This document shows, piece after piece, positions 24,991 to 37,590 of a stretch of 64,000 bases of DNA. Position 1 is the stretch's first letter. Every line of letters starts with the position of its first letter. The stretch spans positions 33,788,055-33,852,054 of the forward strand of contig NC_057762.1 of NCBI RefSeq assembly GCF_010389155.1, given 5' to 3'. The translations under genes and the position numbers were made by a program. The notes beneath the pieces were generated by a model that had not been told where the DNA came from, did no database searches, and saw nothing but the letters and a program-made list of their open reading frames with translations. Origin of the DNA: Erigeron canadensis. Lineage: Eukaryota; Streptophyta; Magnoliopsida; Asterales; Asteraceae.

Positions 24991-27900
24991 AGCCAATTGT
25001 TTTTATTCACTAATGATAAAACACCAGCAAGTTATGGTACTAAATGGGCTGACCTTCATCCTGATTCTCAAAAGTTCCTTCTTCAAATTGAGTAAGTTTT
25101 CCTTTATATATATATATATATATATATATATGAGTTACATGTATGTTAATAAGTTTGATTTGTGTTAATAAAGGGAGAGAATATTGGAGTATAGAGACGA
25201 AAGTCAAAGATTGGATCAATGTGGGAGACTTTACGATTCTTCTTCGGTTTCTAATGATGGATTTGAGCTTGATGCTACTCATATTCTTCAGGTACTTTTT
25301 TTTTTTTTAAATTTCAAATTTTCAATTACCTTTCTTTTTTATGTGTAGACAATAGTGAATGTTATAATGTATTAAGCAATTTTGCCCGCTGATATAGTAT
25401 GTTATGTGAAATGCTTGTGCATAAGAATGTTTATTGGGGTTGGTGCTATTTAAGATGCAAATTAGGATAAGAAAAAGACTTAGCGTAATGTAGCGCATAA
25501 AGTAACGTTCTTTGTGGAGGTTATAGTAACGCCTTGAATGGGTTTTTGAGCGATGTTGTTTTGGGCGGGTTGTTAGATTCTGGTTTGGCGTACCAAATGA
25601 CAATGCATAAACATTTGTTACTTTAAAAAATGTTATGTTGACGATGTGTTGGTATGGGAAAGTTGGAAACCAAAAAAATGTGCTTAGGAGCAGTATTTTT
25701 GAAAGTAATTAGAATAACTCTGAAAATGCTTGCTGAGATTGGAGAAGACAAGATAACGGAAACTGTTACTAGCTAGGACACTCAAGGCAGAACAATATTG
25801 CTCTGTAACTTAGCTACTGAGAGACGAGTCAGTGATTAATGAAGTGTACACATTCTATGTGTATTTGGATATATGGTGTTTAATGAGTATGGAATTGGAC
25901 ATATTTAGAGGTGGCATAATCGGCAGAGTAGGCAGGTGGTAAAAATAGTGACTTAAAACTCCCCAGGCCTAACAGGTCAGTCTGAGCTCGTTTATTATAC
26001 AATTTCTTTTGAAGTTTCATTATGTCAAATGTATTTAATGCATTATGAAAACCATCAACTATGGACTGTAATGATAAGCATTAAGCAGTGACATTAAAAC
26101 AGTGAGCTAATCAAGTTTTACCCCGAACCATATGACCCTGCTCACATATTGCTAGTGCTTTTTCCTTGTTTTTTTCAACATGTTGAGAAGCGTATACATG
26201 GGCCAAATAGGTCCATCATATATGACGAGGGCTCAAGTTGACCAGATTTTAATTAGTTGGGTCTGTATTGCCAGACCTTGCAAGACACATGTAGCTGTTG
26301 TAGAAGAGGCTGTACCATCCTATTAAATTGCTAGTTTCGTTGCTAACGAGGATTTTCTAAAAGTGAGTTGAGAAATAGGGATATTGATGTAGCTCATGAT
26401 TAAGAGGGGGAGTAATCTTACATTTTTTCTAATTGCCTTTAGCTTACTGACGATTGATCTCCATTCGAATGTAGGCGTTGCAATAAAAGTATAGGCTCAT
26501 TAAGTTAATATTCATCCCTAGTTTGACCAGGGATGATGGGTTCTCAAGAAATCTTGGGATGGGCAACCCCAACCCAAATTTACAACCTCTGACCCGAACA
26601 TGACCCCATTTAGTTTAGAATATAAATGATTGGTTATATTTAATATCGAGACTTGCAAGTACCCTAAATTCCCAAATATATAATTTTTTAGCTCAAAATA
26701 CCTTAGATCCCATTCTCTTACTTACACATGACACATACTACCTTTCATGTTTCTAATTATCTGAGGATGACGCCATCTTTGGTTACACCTTTATTTGTTT
26801 AAATGCTTAATAACGATGAGGAACGTGAAGTTTATAAGATTCTTTTTAGCTTTTTTTATGATAGCGCAAACCCCCAACTTCTGTTGGGAAATGGGGTGAG
26901 ATTATGAGAATATAACTCGTTCTCTTTAAAGGATCAGTGGCAGGTTCCTGGACCCTGGTCTCCTTTGACCCCGTTGACATATCTGATATGTAGTTCAAAG
27001 CCAAAATTTGTGTGTTTCGGTCAAGAACCGAAATTTGAAAATTTGGAAATATCTATGGGATTTCGGTAGTTCTAATATTATGCGATGTCTACAAAATTTG
27101 AACTTGAAACTTGAAAGTGTCAATATTAAATAGATTAGTGTTAATACTTGTCAAAATTTGTTACTATTATGCTGTGGTGAAGTTTGGACAAAAAAAAATT
27201 AAAAATTTGGACCAATTTCGGTGAGATTTTGGTAAATTCCGGAGGACTGAAATACCACTGGAGGACCGAAAACCTACCACTGGTATACCTCCGAAATTGA
27301 CTACGTAGCATATTTGTACTCTTGCAATGTTTGGCAGAATTCAAATTCTGTTGTGGTTATTGCCTTATATATTCTGCTGTATGAATTTAGCTGATCTGGG
27401 TTCTAGATTTGTGTGTGTCTGCATTTAAACATATTGTTCATAATATGCTTAATTGTGTAGTTAATCAATTCTCGCTGAGTTTTATCCTGTATGGTTGCTG
27501 ACCGTGACTGCTTAAAAATCACTCAAATTACAATTTTTACACTCTATTTGGATAGGAACTTGGTGGAATCAGTACTGCGATGGATAGACAGAAGGCTCTG
27601 CTTCATGACCTTACTGCTAATGTTAAGGATATGCTACGGAACACAGAAATTGCAGTTCGCTCTTTCATGATGCTTCGGTCCAAGTTTTCTCACCCAAATA
27701 AAACCTCTGCTGTAACAACATCACAGCCTCCTGGAGCGATAACAACTACAACTACTCAACCTACAACATCCGCCATGGTGCCAGTTTATGATTTCTACAG
27801 TGGCATGCCACGAAAGCCTTCTCCATTTTTGCAACAAACTGTTGCCAGATTTGAGAAGTATCTAGCTGAGTGTCGCCAATGGGTTGAGGAGCTGGAGCAG

Positions 27901-29525
27901 TTACTTCTAGAATCTAATAGGAATGCAATGAATCCCACCTCTTCATTGTACCAGTCTCTACCCAAAGTTATGTCAAATGTTCATGACTTCTTTGTTTACG
28001 TGGCTGCAAAGGTAGGAATTTTTGGGTGCAGAGTAATTTTGTTTGATACTGTATTTTGTAGTCATGACCTATGGTTTGCAGGTGGAGAGCATTCATCAGT
28101 ATATGGAGTCCATGAAAACAGCATACCTTGCTGACCAGCGCGGTCGGGGAGATGGGAATGATCCATTTCTTGAGGCTGATCGACGAGAAACCGCTAAAAG
28201 AGCTGCTGCAGCCCGGAGGATACATCCAACTCTGCACTTACCTTCTAATCCACAACCATCAACTCAACTTGCTGGGTTGCCAGCGAGCTCGGGAACAACT
28301 GCGACATCGGTTGCTCCGCCCACATCTGCCTCAGCGGCAACAGGTGGATCTGGACTTTTCAGTACGCCATTCTCTGCCACGTCATCATCTTCGTCGTTTT
28401 CAACTCTTGCCCCATCTGCTCCATCATTTAATAATGCATTTGCATCCACGGCTTCTCCTCAGACATCCATTTTTGGGCCATCCTCTAGTTCAACACCCTC
28501 CTTTTTTAGTACACCTGCTGCAGGAACCTCAACGCCATTTGCCATAAACCCTTCTACAGGAGCATCAGCATTTTCTTCACAATTTGCTACAAACCCTTCA
28601 GCAGGACCGTCGCCATTTGGAAGTTCATTTACAGGTAATTAATGTTGGGGATTTGACATTCAAACCTAGTTCAAACACACATGAAAGAAATGCAAAATAC
28701 ATATATGATTATATGAATGAAGAAGATGAGAACACTGCATTACTACGTGGTTGGGCAGGTCACTTCAATCTGCTTAAACAATGTGCGAACTAGAGCCCTT
28801 TCATTGATTTCGGTACTAGATCTACAATTTGTTGGGACTGTTTATATGGGGCCAAATTAGGGTGAATCCTTATCTAATATGTTTGCTTTGCTGCTTGCGC
28901 AACTAGGTTTTTGGGTCTAAAGTTTTCCATACAGCTATGCCCTTAATTTATTTTTTTACTGGCCAAGCATGGGGCGCCTGGTCTCCCATTCCATGGGCTG
29001 TGACCGGTTCGTCCTAGCAAATATTAGACTCCATCAGCAAATAATTCCCCTATATTATATCTTACTTACTAAAAATACTGTCATCTAACTTGTTTCGGAT
29101 GCAACTCTGTCAGTGCTGTAACGTAACACTTGAGCATACCATCCTGATAACTTACTGTTATATAACTATATTAAAACCTGCTCCATGGTTTATGTTATAA
29201 TTGCCCGATAATGGTCAGCATATATACCCTGCTCTGTCCTATATGCGGTCTCTTTTTTTTTTTAATTTTTGCGGATTTTCATTATTTTATTCTCTATTCA
29301 TTGATTTTCTGTTTCAACTGAATAGGAGCAACATCAGGATCGGGGGCAAGCTTTAACACTCAATCTGTAAGCCAAAAATTTTCCTCTGCCATTCTAGATT
29401 GAAGCTAGATAGTATTATATACTTCATACATCACTGTGGCAAGCATATACCTTGTTCTTTCTAATACTTTTTTGGGTTTCTCACAGAAAGCAAGAGGTGC
29501 TAAAGGTCGCGCAGGGCGGAGATAG
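24829..29525 (+). CDS. NUP58: Nuclear pore complex protein NUP58
   Basis: Six coding exons, deduced from GT/AG sites with kept frame: 24829-25091, 25174-25291, 27556-28011, 28082-28634, 29326-29366 and 29487-29525. They total 1470 nt, or 489 residues. The product is the plant homologue of nucleoporin p58/p45, part of the central-channel NUP62-NUP58-NUP54 subcomplex. Key stretches are KWADLHPDSQKFLLQIE joined to ERILEYRDESQRLDQC (about 72-104), then a helical region through MDRQKALLHDLTANVKDMLR and FEKYLAECRQWVEELEQLL to VESIHQYMESMKTAYLADQR (to about 300), and an S/T/P-rich tail with scattered FG-type FGPSS and PFGSSF (about 340-464). The tail ends in a basic KARGAKGRAGRR. Exon 1 carries a 20-glutamine tract (residues 35-54). 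Intron 2 is large (2264 bp). Confidence 0.9.
24931..24990 (+). repeat. CAA/CAG microsatellite coding for polyglutamine
   Basis: Twenty consecutive glutamine codons, mixed CAA and CAG in the first half and pure CAA in the second, inside exon 1 of NUP58. The pure half is the part most prone to length change. Confidence 0.95.
25105..25131. repeat. (TA)n microsatellite in NUP58 intron 1
   Basis: About thirteen TA units just after the 5' splice site of the 82-base intron 1. Confidence 0.9.
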
Positions 29526-30476
29526 AAATTCAGTGAGCATCAGTATTAACTTCTAATGATGGAGGTGACTTGTCTGTATAATTTTCATTGGCTTCCCACC
29601 ATGTTTATTAGCTCCGAGCTTCAATTTTAGCCTAGAAGGACAACAGTATTTGGTTAGACCTTCATTGTTTCTTCTACCCCTTCAAGGTGAAGTTCTTATC
29701 TTTGTTACTATTTCTTACTTTTTAGAGTGATTTCATTGAAACTGGAAAAAATCAAACTATGAGATAATACATTGTATTATTGTAACATTGTAGTCACCGG
29801 ATGCATCATTATGTCCAGTTTGAAGATAGCTAATATTCATGTCCAACTTTGCTTAAATATTGTGAGGCTCTTGACATTTGAAAGTAAAACCTGATTGCTA
29901 ATTTTCATGACAGTACCCAAAAGACGAAAATAGTTGTACCAAATAGGCAAATAGTATGAACTGGCCTTAGACTTAAGTCTAGTAGTATTTTTTAAGTTTT
30001 CATTAGATGAAGTCGTTAAAGTAAAATGAAAAACACTAGTTTATACCCAGCATTGCCCCCTGTTCAGTTCTCTTATTTGATTTGATAGAATCCTGTTATA
30101 TACGCATGTTATGCCACCTAGATATAAAATATAATTTGCCATTTCTAAACTTATTGTCACTATCAACCTATAACAACTCCCACTTCAGCTTAGCGCCATA
30201 ATTACATACAGTTATCTAAATGACTGATAAAATTTCACTTATGGTTGGTCAACTGGTTAGGTATGTATGTCAATCACGTCTCGATAACATTATCAATCAC
30301 TTAGGATTTTAATATACAAAAAGAAGGCAAGTGACTGACGAATGAGACTGTGGAAAAGTGATATATGAAGTATATTTTAGTATATGATATACATTAAAGA
30401 CGCAAGTAGGTAGTTGATTATATGCTTACAGTACTATAATTTTTATATAGTTAGTGGATAATCCTCATTTAAAAGT

Positions 30477-30683
30477 GTGATTATGATGGAGATAAGAAAA
30501 TATTGTACATTTGATACCGACAAATGCTCCATTGATTGGTGCAACTTGAGAGCGACAGGGATTCACAAGATACTCGAATCGACAGGCCTTAAAAAACACC
30601 GTTACATAGATGGCACCGATAAGTGGTTTGTAGTGTCAAGTCTTAGAGCCCCTACTCATTTCATGTCTTGTTCGGATTCGTAA
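30477..30683 (+). other. Unrecognised coding-like fragment
   Basis: Open for 68 codons ending in TAA. The composition is more protein-like than the surroundings (KYCTFDTDKCSIDWCNLRAT, then GIHKILESTGLKKHRYIDGT), with balanced codons and a Trp- and Cys-containing core. No domain was recognised, and no splice-linked neighbouring exon or promoter was found. It may be a captured or decayed exon, and could be chance. Confidence 0.25.
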
Positions 30684-31037
30684 AACAAAGACAAAAGAAG
30701 GAATATTTTCATGTGATTAGTTGTAATCGTGGATGATTTGTCATTTCTTAGGATGTAAGGAAAATTAATGAAAAGATTAACACATGTTATAATATGGTAT
30801 CTCATGGGTCAATATGTTCCTCAAAGAATTGTTCATGTTGTCTCGTCAATTCTAATTGATGGGCCCTTGTTTACAAGGGGAATGTAATAGCTGAGCACCA
30901 CTAAGTTTTGTCTATTGATGTGAAAACTAGTCTTGCAAGTTTAGAATCTGCAATTCTTATCATGTACATGATGATTGATGATGCTCATGCTTTACCTTTC
31001 TCATCATGTTATGTCTACATTATTATGATATACAAAT

Positions 31038-31062
31038 CATATATATATATATATATATATAT
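31038..31062. repeat. (AT)n microsatellite
   Basis: About twelve AT units. Confidence 0.9.
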
Positions 31063-33896
31063 TCTACTTTATGATATGATATGTAAATACAGGTGTGATA
31101 ATATAAGTAATACATACAGTAGTACTTAGTATATGTGTGTTTGTATATGACTGCCAACTTTTGGTTAAGTTTATAATAATGTTGTCTGGTGGAAGGTGTA
31201 CTCTGAATTCATGTGTGTGTGTTTGGAATCTTGATTATTACTGCAATTATGGTATTGTTGGTGCAACAGTTTGTTTAACCAACCTCTGCATTTTTGGGTG
31301 TTTTCTGTCTAGCTAGTTTGACCTAGTCAAAGTTAACCCAAGTGTATTTCCACTAACTTTAATCAATGGATGTAAAAGCTCATCTTCGACTGTATATATT
31401 TGGCCCATGAGTCGGGGACCATATCCATGCGTGGAGCAAATGAAAGGATCCGATTGGGATTAGAGTGGGTAATTAAGTAATGATACATACATATGACTGA
31501 TATACGCATAAAGCATACAATAGATAGTACCTGGTTTGTATCATTTCTCTATTTCAATCTTCACATTTTATCATATTATATGTTTTGATTTTTTGTTATG
31601 CATGTTTTTAAGTTTACATTTTAACCATTTATCATTCTGCAAATAGTTATAAATTAGAGTTTACAGGACATGATAACTTTTGAACTGATATTCTTGTTTT
31701 ATTCGTTTGACCTGTTCTGTGTAGACCACAATGTGATTATGTAAACAGATCCATTTTTACCTAAAGGGTGAAGATTTATAATAGAAATGATAGAATTTAT
31801 GTATATTCATTTTAATCATATATATCTTTTCAGGCAAAAATTAGTTGAAATTACGCTCGTTAGATCTAATTTACTTTAACACAGTATCCCCCAGTCATCC
31901 ATTATATGTTGAGCACTAAAAGATTAATTAGGGACCACTAATATCTGCAATCTGCATCATGATTCAAACTTTCCGTTGAGACACAAATCTAATGTTGAGG
32001 AAGAGAAGGTTGGGAGCATGGGTATATAGGGTGTCAGAAATAAAATTCCCCTGGCAACCTATTATTCAAAATTCTCTTTTTTATAAGCTACTCTCATCCA
32101 ATGAATTGGCGCCCACATGACATGCCAACTTTGTCTAAAGGTATTGAGCCAATCGGTGTAAACAGTTACTTGAGTTCGACTAAAGTAGTTTCGAATTCAA
32201 GTTAAACTCGGAACACAAATTTACTACTCAATTAGTTTCATGAGTCAAGTGAGCTATTCGAGCATCTGAGCTTCACGAGTCTCACGAGCCCAACAAGCTT
32301 AGTAAAATGCATTTTTGATTTTCGTTACTATAAAATTGGTTTATTTTTTTGATGATCATAAATCATATCATTTTAGCTCGGGTTGGATTCCGGTGTGTTT
32401 TGAGTCGTTGGAAAGGAAGGCGAAAACGGAGGAGGTAGTGATGATTGTTTAAGGATAAGCTAGGAATGAGTGGTAATAATGTGCACGAATGGTGGTAGAC
32501 AAATTCATAATGATGAAAACGCAGGCATTGTGGCATGATTAGTGGGAGTAAATTCGGGTTTCTATTATTCACATGCACACCAATACAATATTACAAGCTT
32601 AGTTAAAGGGGGTTAATGTTGACGACATAGAACAGCAAATTAACAACTTAATTTACCGCCAAGTAAAATTATATTATTATAGATTTATATATACTTCCTT
32701 TCTCAATATCTTTATCTTTATATATAATAAAAAAAGATTTTTTTTCAAAAGTATTTTTAGAAAGATTATGATGTGTCATGATCACATATTTTTTAAAAAG
32801 TTTTTTCTTTTATTTATGATATTATATTTGACCCAAAAAAAAAAAAATCTCACTTAATGCTTATTTAAAATTCCTAATCTTTTATTTGAAACAAATAAAT
32901 CTTAATTTTTTCTATAAAATATTATGAAATGTCTTTTTATACGTTGTTAACGCAACAGGTACTCTTATTTTACGTATCATTGTGTTAGTCGATTCACTAT
33001 CTTCATATCAAGTTATAATATATTGATAAGAAAAATTACATACATTCTTTTACATTTTTTTGGTTTTAAAATTTTGATTATAATGCCCAGATTGAACCTG
33101 GGTTGCTTAGCTAGTATAAGATAATAATAACGTTGCAATACCCAATATGAAAAATTGTCATGAAAAGTAATCTAAAACTTTTTTGGTGATAATTAGAAAA
33201 ACCTTATATTTAGTACATATTTGAAAAGTATTCTAAAGTTGGATTTTTTACTTTAAGAGGAATAAATTTTATATGATATTTCAATACTATATTTTAATAC
33301 GTTTCTATGTTAATGTAGAAGATTAGGAAGATTAGGTGTACAATTGTACAATTGAAAGAAAAAGTAGATAAAAAAAGTGTCTATCGGTAACTTTTTAAGC
33401 ACAAACACAAGAGGGTAACTAACAACTAAGTGACTAACATAAGTATCTCATCAACATAGTTGCGCTCATCATGACTAAGTAGTTGTGTATCAAACCATCA
33501 TCAAATGGTAATGGCAAAGTCTCTGACCTAAAAAAATTTCTTAGTCTTGCACTAAAAATATTTGGAAATTGGAATAATCACATATTCACATGTATTTAAT
33601 TTCCACCTATATTAAACTTGAATAAGTTGTTCCCTCCATATTTTTATGTGATAGGGGTTTTTCATCGAGAATTTTAATTTGAGGATCTATTTGATAAGAG
33701 AGTTTTTTACCGCATACTCGATTAAAATAACGTATGCTAGTTCTTTGATATTTACAAGTAATTTACATTTTTCAATTAAAAAAAAAAAACTTTGAGGATC
33801 ACGTCACGCTGTAATAATATGGTTCACTTAATGAACGAGCTCTTTCTTCAATAAAACTATGAGTCACGTTTTTTGTATTTACAATAAAACTAATAA

Positions 33897-34116
33897 AAAT
33901 GTTTAGGAATACGTTTTAAATTGATTATCTGATTATTACGTTCGTAAGACGCAGATAATCTGAAAAAATGTTTGTGTAAAAAAGTGATTATCTGCTATGA
34001 AAACGTAGTTTTAAAAAAGCATGTACCTACCTGCTTTTTCAAAACGCAGTTTTGAAAACGCATAATATATTTTGAAAACGCAAAATCTGTTTTGCAATCT
34101 CAATAACAAACACCCC
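33897..34116. mobile_element. Tourist-like MITE (PIF/Harbinger type), copy 2
   Basis: Full-length relative of the MITE at 1876-2099, with GATTATCTGATTATTACGTTCG, GCATGTACCTACCTGC and AAAACGCAAAATCTGTTTTG in the same order and orientation. The right end AACAAACACCCC is followed by TAA (34117-34119). A TAA also precedes the more decayed left end (33894-33896), fitting the 3-bp target duplication of this superfamily. Confidence 0.65.
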
Positions 34117-34686
34117 TAAGGCGGTTGAAAATCAATAAAATGTTTTTTTGATTGTTTTATAATTGTAACTCAATTTTAAACCTTATTTTGATTAGTGCAT
34201 TTTAACGTTTGTCAATTAGGTGTTGAATATGTCAAACTGAATTATTAAGTGTAATCATTACGACCAAAAGAATTTGTAACAAGCTTGACAAAGTTGAATG
34301 GTCATAGCATTTCTCCAAATTTTAAATGGTTTGTAGTTGAAAGACGTTTTGTACTTATATATAGGTTTAGTGATGATGTATCATAGATAGTGAGCTAGTT
34401 TAAAGTGAACGAAACTTAGATACACCGAATTGAAGTTCGATTAATACTACAAATTTTGAGGTAGTTAACGTTTTATTGTATTTTTTTTATATCAAAAACA
34501 CATCTATTATATTTTATGACAATATATAATACAATTATTTTTAGCACTTCAAATACAATCCGTTAGCTAGGCTATAGTTAGCAAAGTTAAGTTAAAGAAT
34601 AATATAATATAATATATAAATTTTTACTGAGAGTTGTATTTATATAAATACTAGAAGTGTGCCCATGGAATCTTTATTAATTATAA

Positions 34687-34957
34687 CCAGAAAAATGCTC
34701 GCGTGATGCGACGGTGATGGTGGTAGCAACGAAGGTGTGGCAACAACGAAGATAAATGTAGATTAATTGATGTAAAATGAATTAATATGGTTCTTTAAGG
34801 ATTAGAAGATTTATGTTATAATTTATTTCATTAAGGGTATTATAAGTAAATAGGTGAAGTTGTTTAAATTAGTTAATAAACAATAGGGGTAATATGGTAC
34901 TTCAAAATCTTAATTACTTAAAGAGGTGAGATTAGTTTGCTTTATAGAGTAGTATAC
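34687..34957 (-). mobile_element. Non-autonomous Helitron, copy c
   Basis: Minus strand: the 3' end CGTCGCATCACGCGAGCATTTTTCTGG stops in CTGG (34687-34690) before a host T, a valid CTRR terminus. The stem TCGC...GCGA lies about 10 bases before the end. The 5' end TATACTACTCTATAAAGC (about 34957) is slightly decayed from the family start TCTATACTACTATATAA. Confidence 0.6.
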
Positions 34958-35109
34958 TATTATACTAATCACAATTCCTTTAAATTGATTTTTGATTTTA
35001 ATTTTTGTTTTTAATCATCAATTTATACTTTTTAAACAATACTTTTAATATTATAAATCAAGAATAATAGTTGATGTATATTTATTAGAATAATCTTTAT
35101 CAAGATCAA

Positions 35110-35150
35110 CTAGACCTATACCCGGCCGTTGACCGGGTTATCTTTACCCC
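35110..35150 (-). mobile_element. Helitron 3' terminus of a second family
   Basis: Minus strand reads ACCCGGTCAACGGCCGGGT, a strong hairpin, then ATAGGT and CTAG (35110-35113) followed by T. This is a textbook Helitron 3' end and differs in stem sequence from copies a to h. The 5' end could not be fixed; TCTATATACAAAC at about 35574 is one candidate. Confidence 0.6.
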
Positions 35151-35988
35151 TTTAAAAATAAACTACCATTTCCCTTTTAACTTTCTATATTTAAATTTGT
35201 AAAAGTTAGAATAGGTATATGACATCATCATGATCTAATGGTTCTTATTAAAACTTAAACTTAATTTAAAGATCAAAACTTCTCTATTTTGGAATTAAAG
35301 TTTTTTTTATATATAAATTTAGAGATATTTAAATTATTAGGAATTAAATGAGAGAGTTAGTTTGTAAAGATATACTCGTAATTGAAAAATATTTTAACAA
35401 TATTTTTGCTAGATGTAGTATGTGGGTTGAAATGTATTGATATTTAAGGATATTTTGGATATTTTAAAGATAAAAAGTTAAAAAGAGGAATGATAGTTTG
35501 TTTTAAATTTAGAACTTTTTTGTGTCACGCTTTGTTTATCAATTACTTAGTGTTGATATTAGTTTGTATATAGAAATATTTTCAATTTTTAAAAAAAAAA
35601 GACCGAACCACACGTTCTCTTGGGTATCTTCTGAATCAATACCTTTATACTCATTCAAAAAACAATCCACGATTATCCGATGGGGATCTTCGATGCTCGA
35701 TGGATACAGGTTTGGGGATGTATATATATGTCTTATTAATTATTTTTTTGATTTGATGTTTTTCTCTATTTTTTAGGTTAAATAAAATAACCTTAATTTA
35801 ATGTTTTATTTATATTAATGTATACTTTTATGATTTTTATTGATAAAAAGTATTTTTAAGTTAATTTAAATGACATTTTAATTAATTATTAATGACCATG
35901 TAGCAATCTGAAATGGTGTTTCGATGTGAACAATTTAAGGTGAGATATGTAATGTAAATTGTTTCATGTGAACTGTTGGAGATGTGTA

Positions 35989-36143
35989 GGGGTGTTCGTA
36001 ATACGGTCTAAACCGACAAAACCAAAAAACCAGACCGAAATTGGACCGGAACCGAACATAACCGAAGATGTCGGTCCGGTCCACGGTTCTATACATTCAA
36101 GCATTTCGGTCCTCGGTTCGGTCCATGTATAAACCGAGATGTG
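35989..36143. mobile_element. Truncated hAT-like element end
   Basis: About 150 bp homologous to the left end of the element at 1331 (GGACCGGAACCGAAC, TCGGTCCGGTCCACGG, GTCCATGTATAAACCGAGA). It begins AGGGGTGTTCG. No opposite end lies within range. Confidence 0.55.
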
Positions 36144-36686
36144 TTTAGTAAAAATGTATTTTTATTTTGCAATTAAGACAAACTCATAATAAAAAAGTTT
36201 ACAAATGATAATTAATTAAAGTTACGGTGATCAAATTATTTTGTTTGAATTATGTTTTTTCGATTTGGATATTTAAAAAATATTTTATTAAAGTAAATGT
36301 ACTTTATGAAACTTTAAATACATAAAGTATTATTAAATAATTTTTAACTAACGTATTCTATTTATATTAATAAATTGTGTTATTGTTCTATCATTAAAAA
36401 AGTTTGACTCCACCGATAAAAAAAAAACATTCTCCTATTGCAATGCATATATTCTATGATAATATCCTTTTAAGTTATATGGTTCTTAAATATGATACAA
36501 CGTGTAATTGTTACCACTACAATAATAGCCGACTTATAGTTAGGAACATTTTTCAGTATGGAACGACTAACTAAACTAATTGGTAACCGTAACACATTAG
36601 TTTATTTAATAAACCACAAACTATAATTTGGTCAAGCCTTTTGTATTATTTCATTCAAAAACTTCTTGTTTATATCATGCACTCGT

Positions 36687-37297
36687 AGGGGTGTTAAAAA
36701 TAACCAAAACCCAAATAACTCGACCCAACTTGAATGGGTTGGGTTATTCGGATTACGGGTCATCATTTGGGTTAACCCGAATAACCCAAAGATTAATCGG
36801 TTTAAGTTACGGGTGAAAATTCAATAATTTGGGTCAACCCAAATAACCCGAATAAGATGTTTGTTTCTTTTATATATACTAATATATAACACATCAAATT
36901 TGTTTAAAGTATATATTCCTGAATATTAACGATAAAACAACTATCTTTTCATTCAAGAATTCAAAAAACACAAAATTACATGTGTTTAAACTGTTTTGGA
37001 TATAAAAGTTTGTTAATCTAAATAAATATCAATATTATTTAAGTTTTTAAAATTGAAATTACATTGTTGCAATGTTGCATAACTAACAAATCTTTTTAAT
37101 TTGCATGTAAATTCATCAATCACGTTTATTTGGGTCACCCAAAACCCAACCCAAAAAAACCCGAACCCGAACAACCCAAACCCATATAACCCAAAGCTTA
37201 TTTGGTTTGGGTTACGGGTTGATTAATAATTTTTCAAAACCCGAATAACCCGATCCAAATAACCCGAAACCCAAACAACCCGACCCATCAACACCCC
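36687..37297. mobile_element. hAT-like element with GGGTTATTCGG subterminal repeats
   Basis: The left end AGGGGTGTTAAAAATAACC and the reversed right end GGGGTGTTGATGGGTCGGG enclose about 610 bp. Both are followed by dense GGGTTATTCGGG / AACCCGAATAACCC repeats, with an AT-rich centre. A 35-bp extra copy of the right end lies at 37371-37403 (ACCCGACCCATCAACATCCC). No clear target duplication and no coding sequence were seen. Confidence 0.55.
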
Positions 37298-37409
37298 GAC
37301 ATGCAGTAGTAGTACTTTAATTATTGTATATTTACGAATTATGTATTTGATTTATCTTCTTATGATACTTACATAACCCGACCCATCAACATCCCTATTA
37401 ATTTTTTTT

Positions 37410-37590
37410 CTTTTTTGGCCCTTAACAATAATGTTTAAATTACACTATCAATCATTTATCTTTTAAACTATTATTATTAACCTTTTACATCAATTACATT
37501 TAAATCAATAATCTACACCACTCGACGTCGTCTCAACCATTATAGTGTCGCCAACACAACCACTGCCGCATTGCGAAGTTACCAGGCTAG
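37410..37590 (+). mobile_element. Non-autonomous Helitron 3' part, copy e (plus strand)
   Basis: Plus-strand 3' end: CTGCCGCATTGCG, then AAGTTACCAGG and CTAG (37587-37590) before a T. The interior matches the reversed sequence of copy h (TTAAATTACACTATCAATCA, TTTTAAACTATTATTATTAA). This is the only plus-oriented member of the family here. The 5' boundary is not clear; a hAT-like fragment abuts at 37403. Confidence 0.55.

Larger units (their letters stand above)
29530..33880. other. Intergenic downstream of NUP58
   Basis: No supported gene apart from a coding-like stretch at 30477-30683. It contains an (AT)n run (31038-31062), a Ser/Ala-type low-complexity AT region, and at 32150-32300 a CACGAGTC/GAGCTTCACGAG-type repeat resembling hAT-like subterminal sequence. 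The rest shows nothing I recognise. Confidence 0.5.

Noticed and set aside
33070..33115. Box-B-like GGTTCAATCTGGGC on the minus strand suggesting a tRNA
   Set aside because: A TAGCTAAGCAACC box-A-like motif lies far too close, and no cloverleaf can be drawn.
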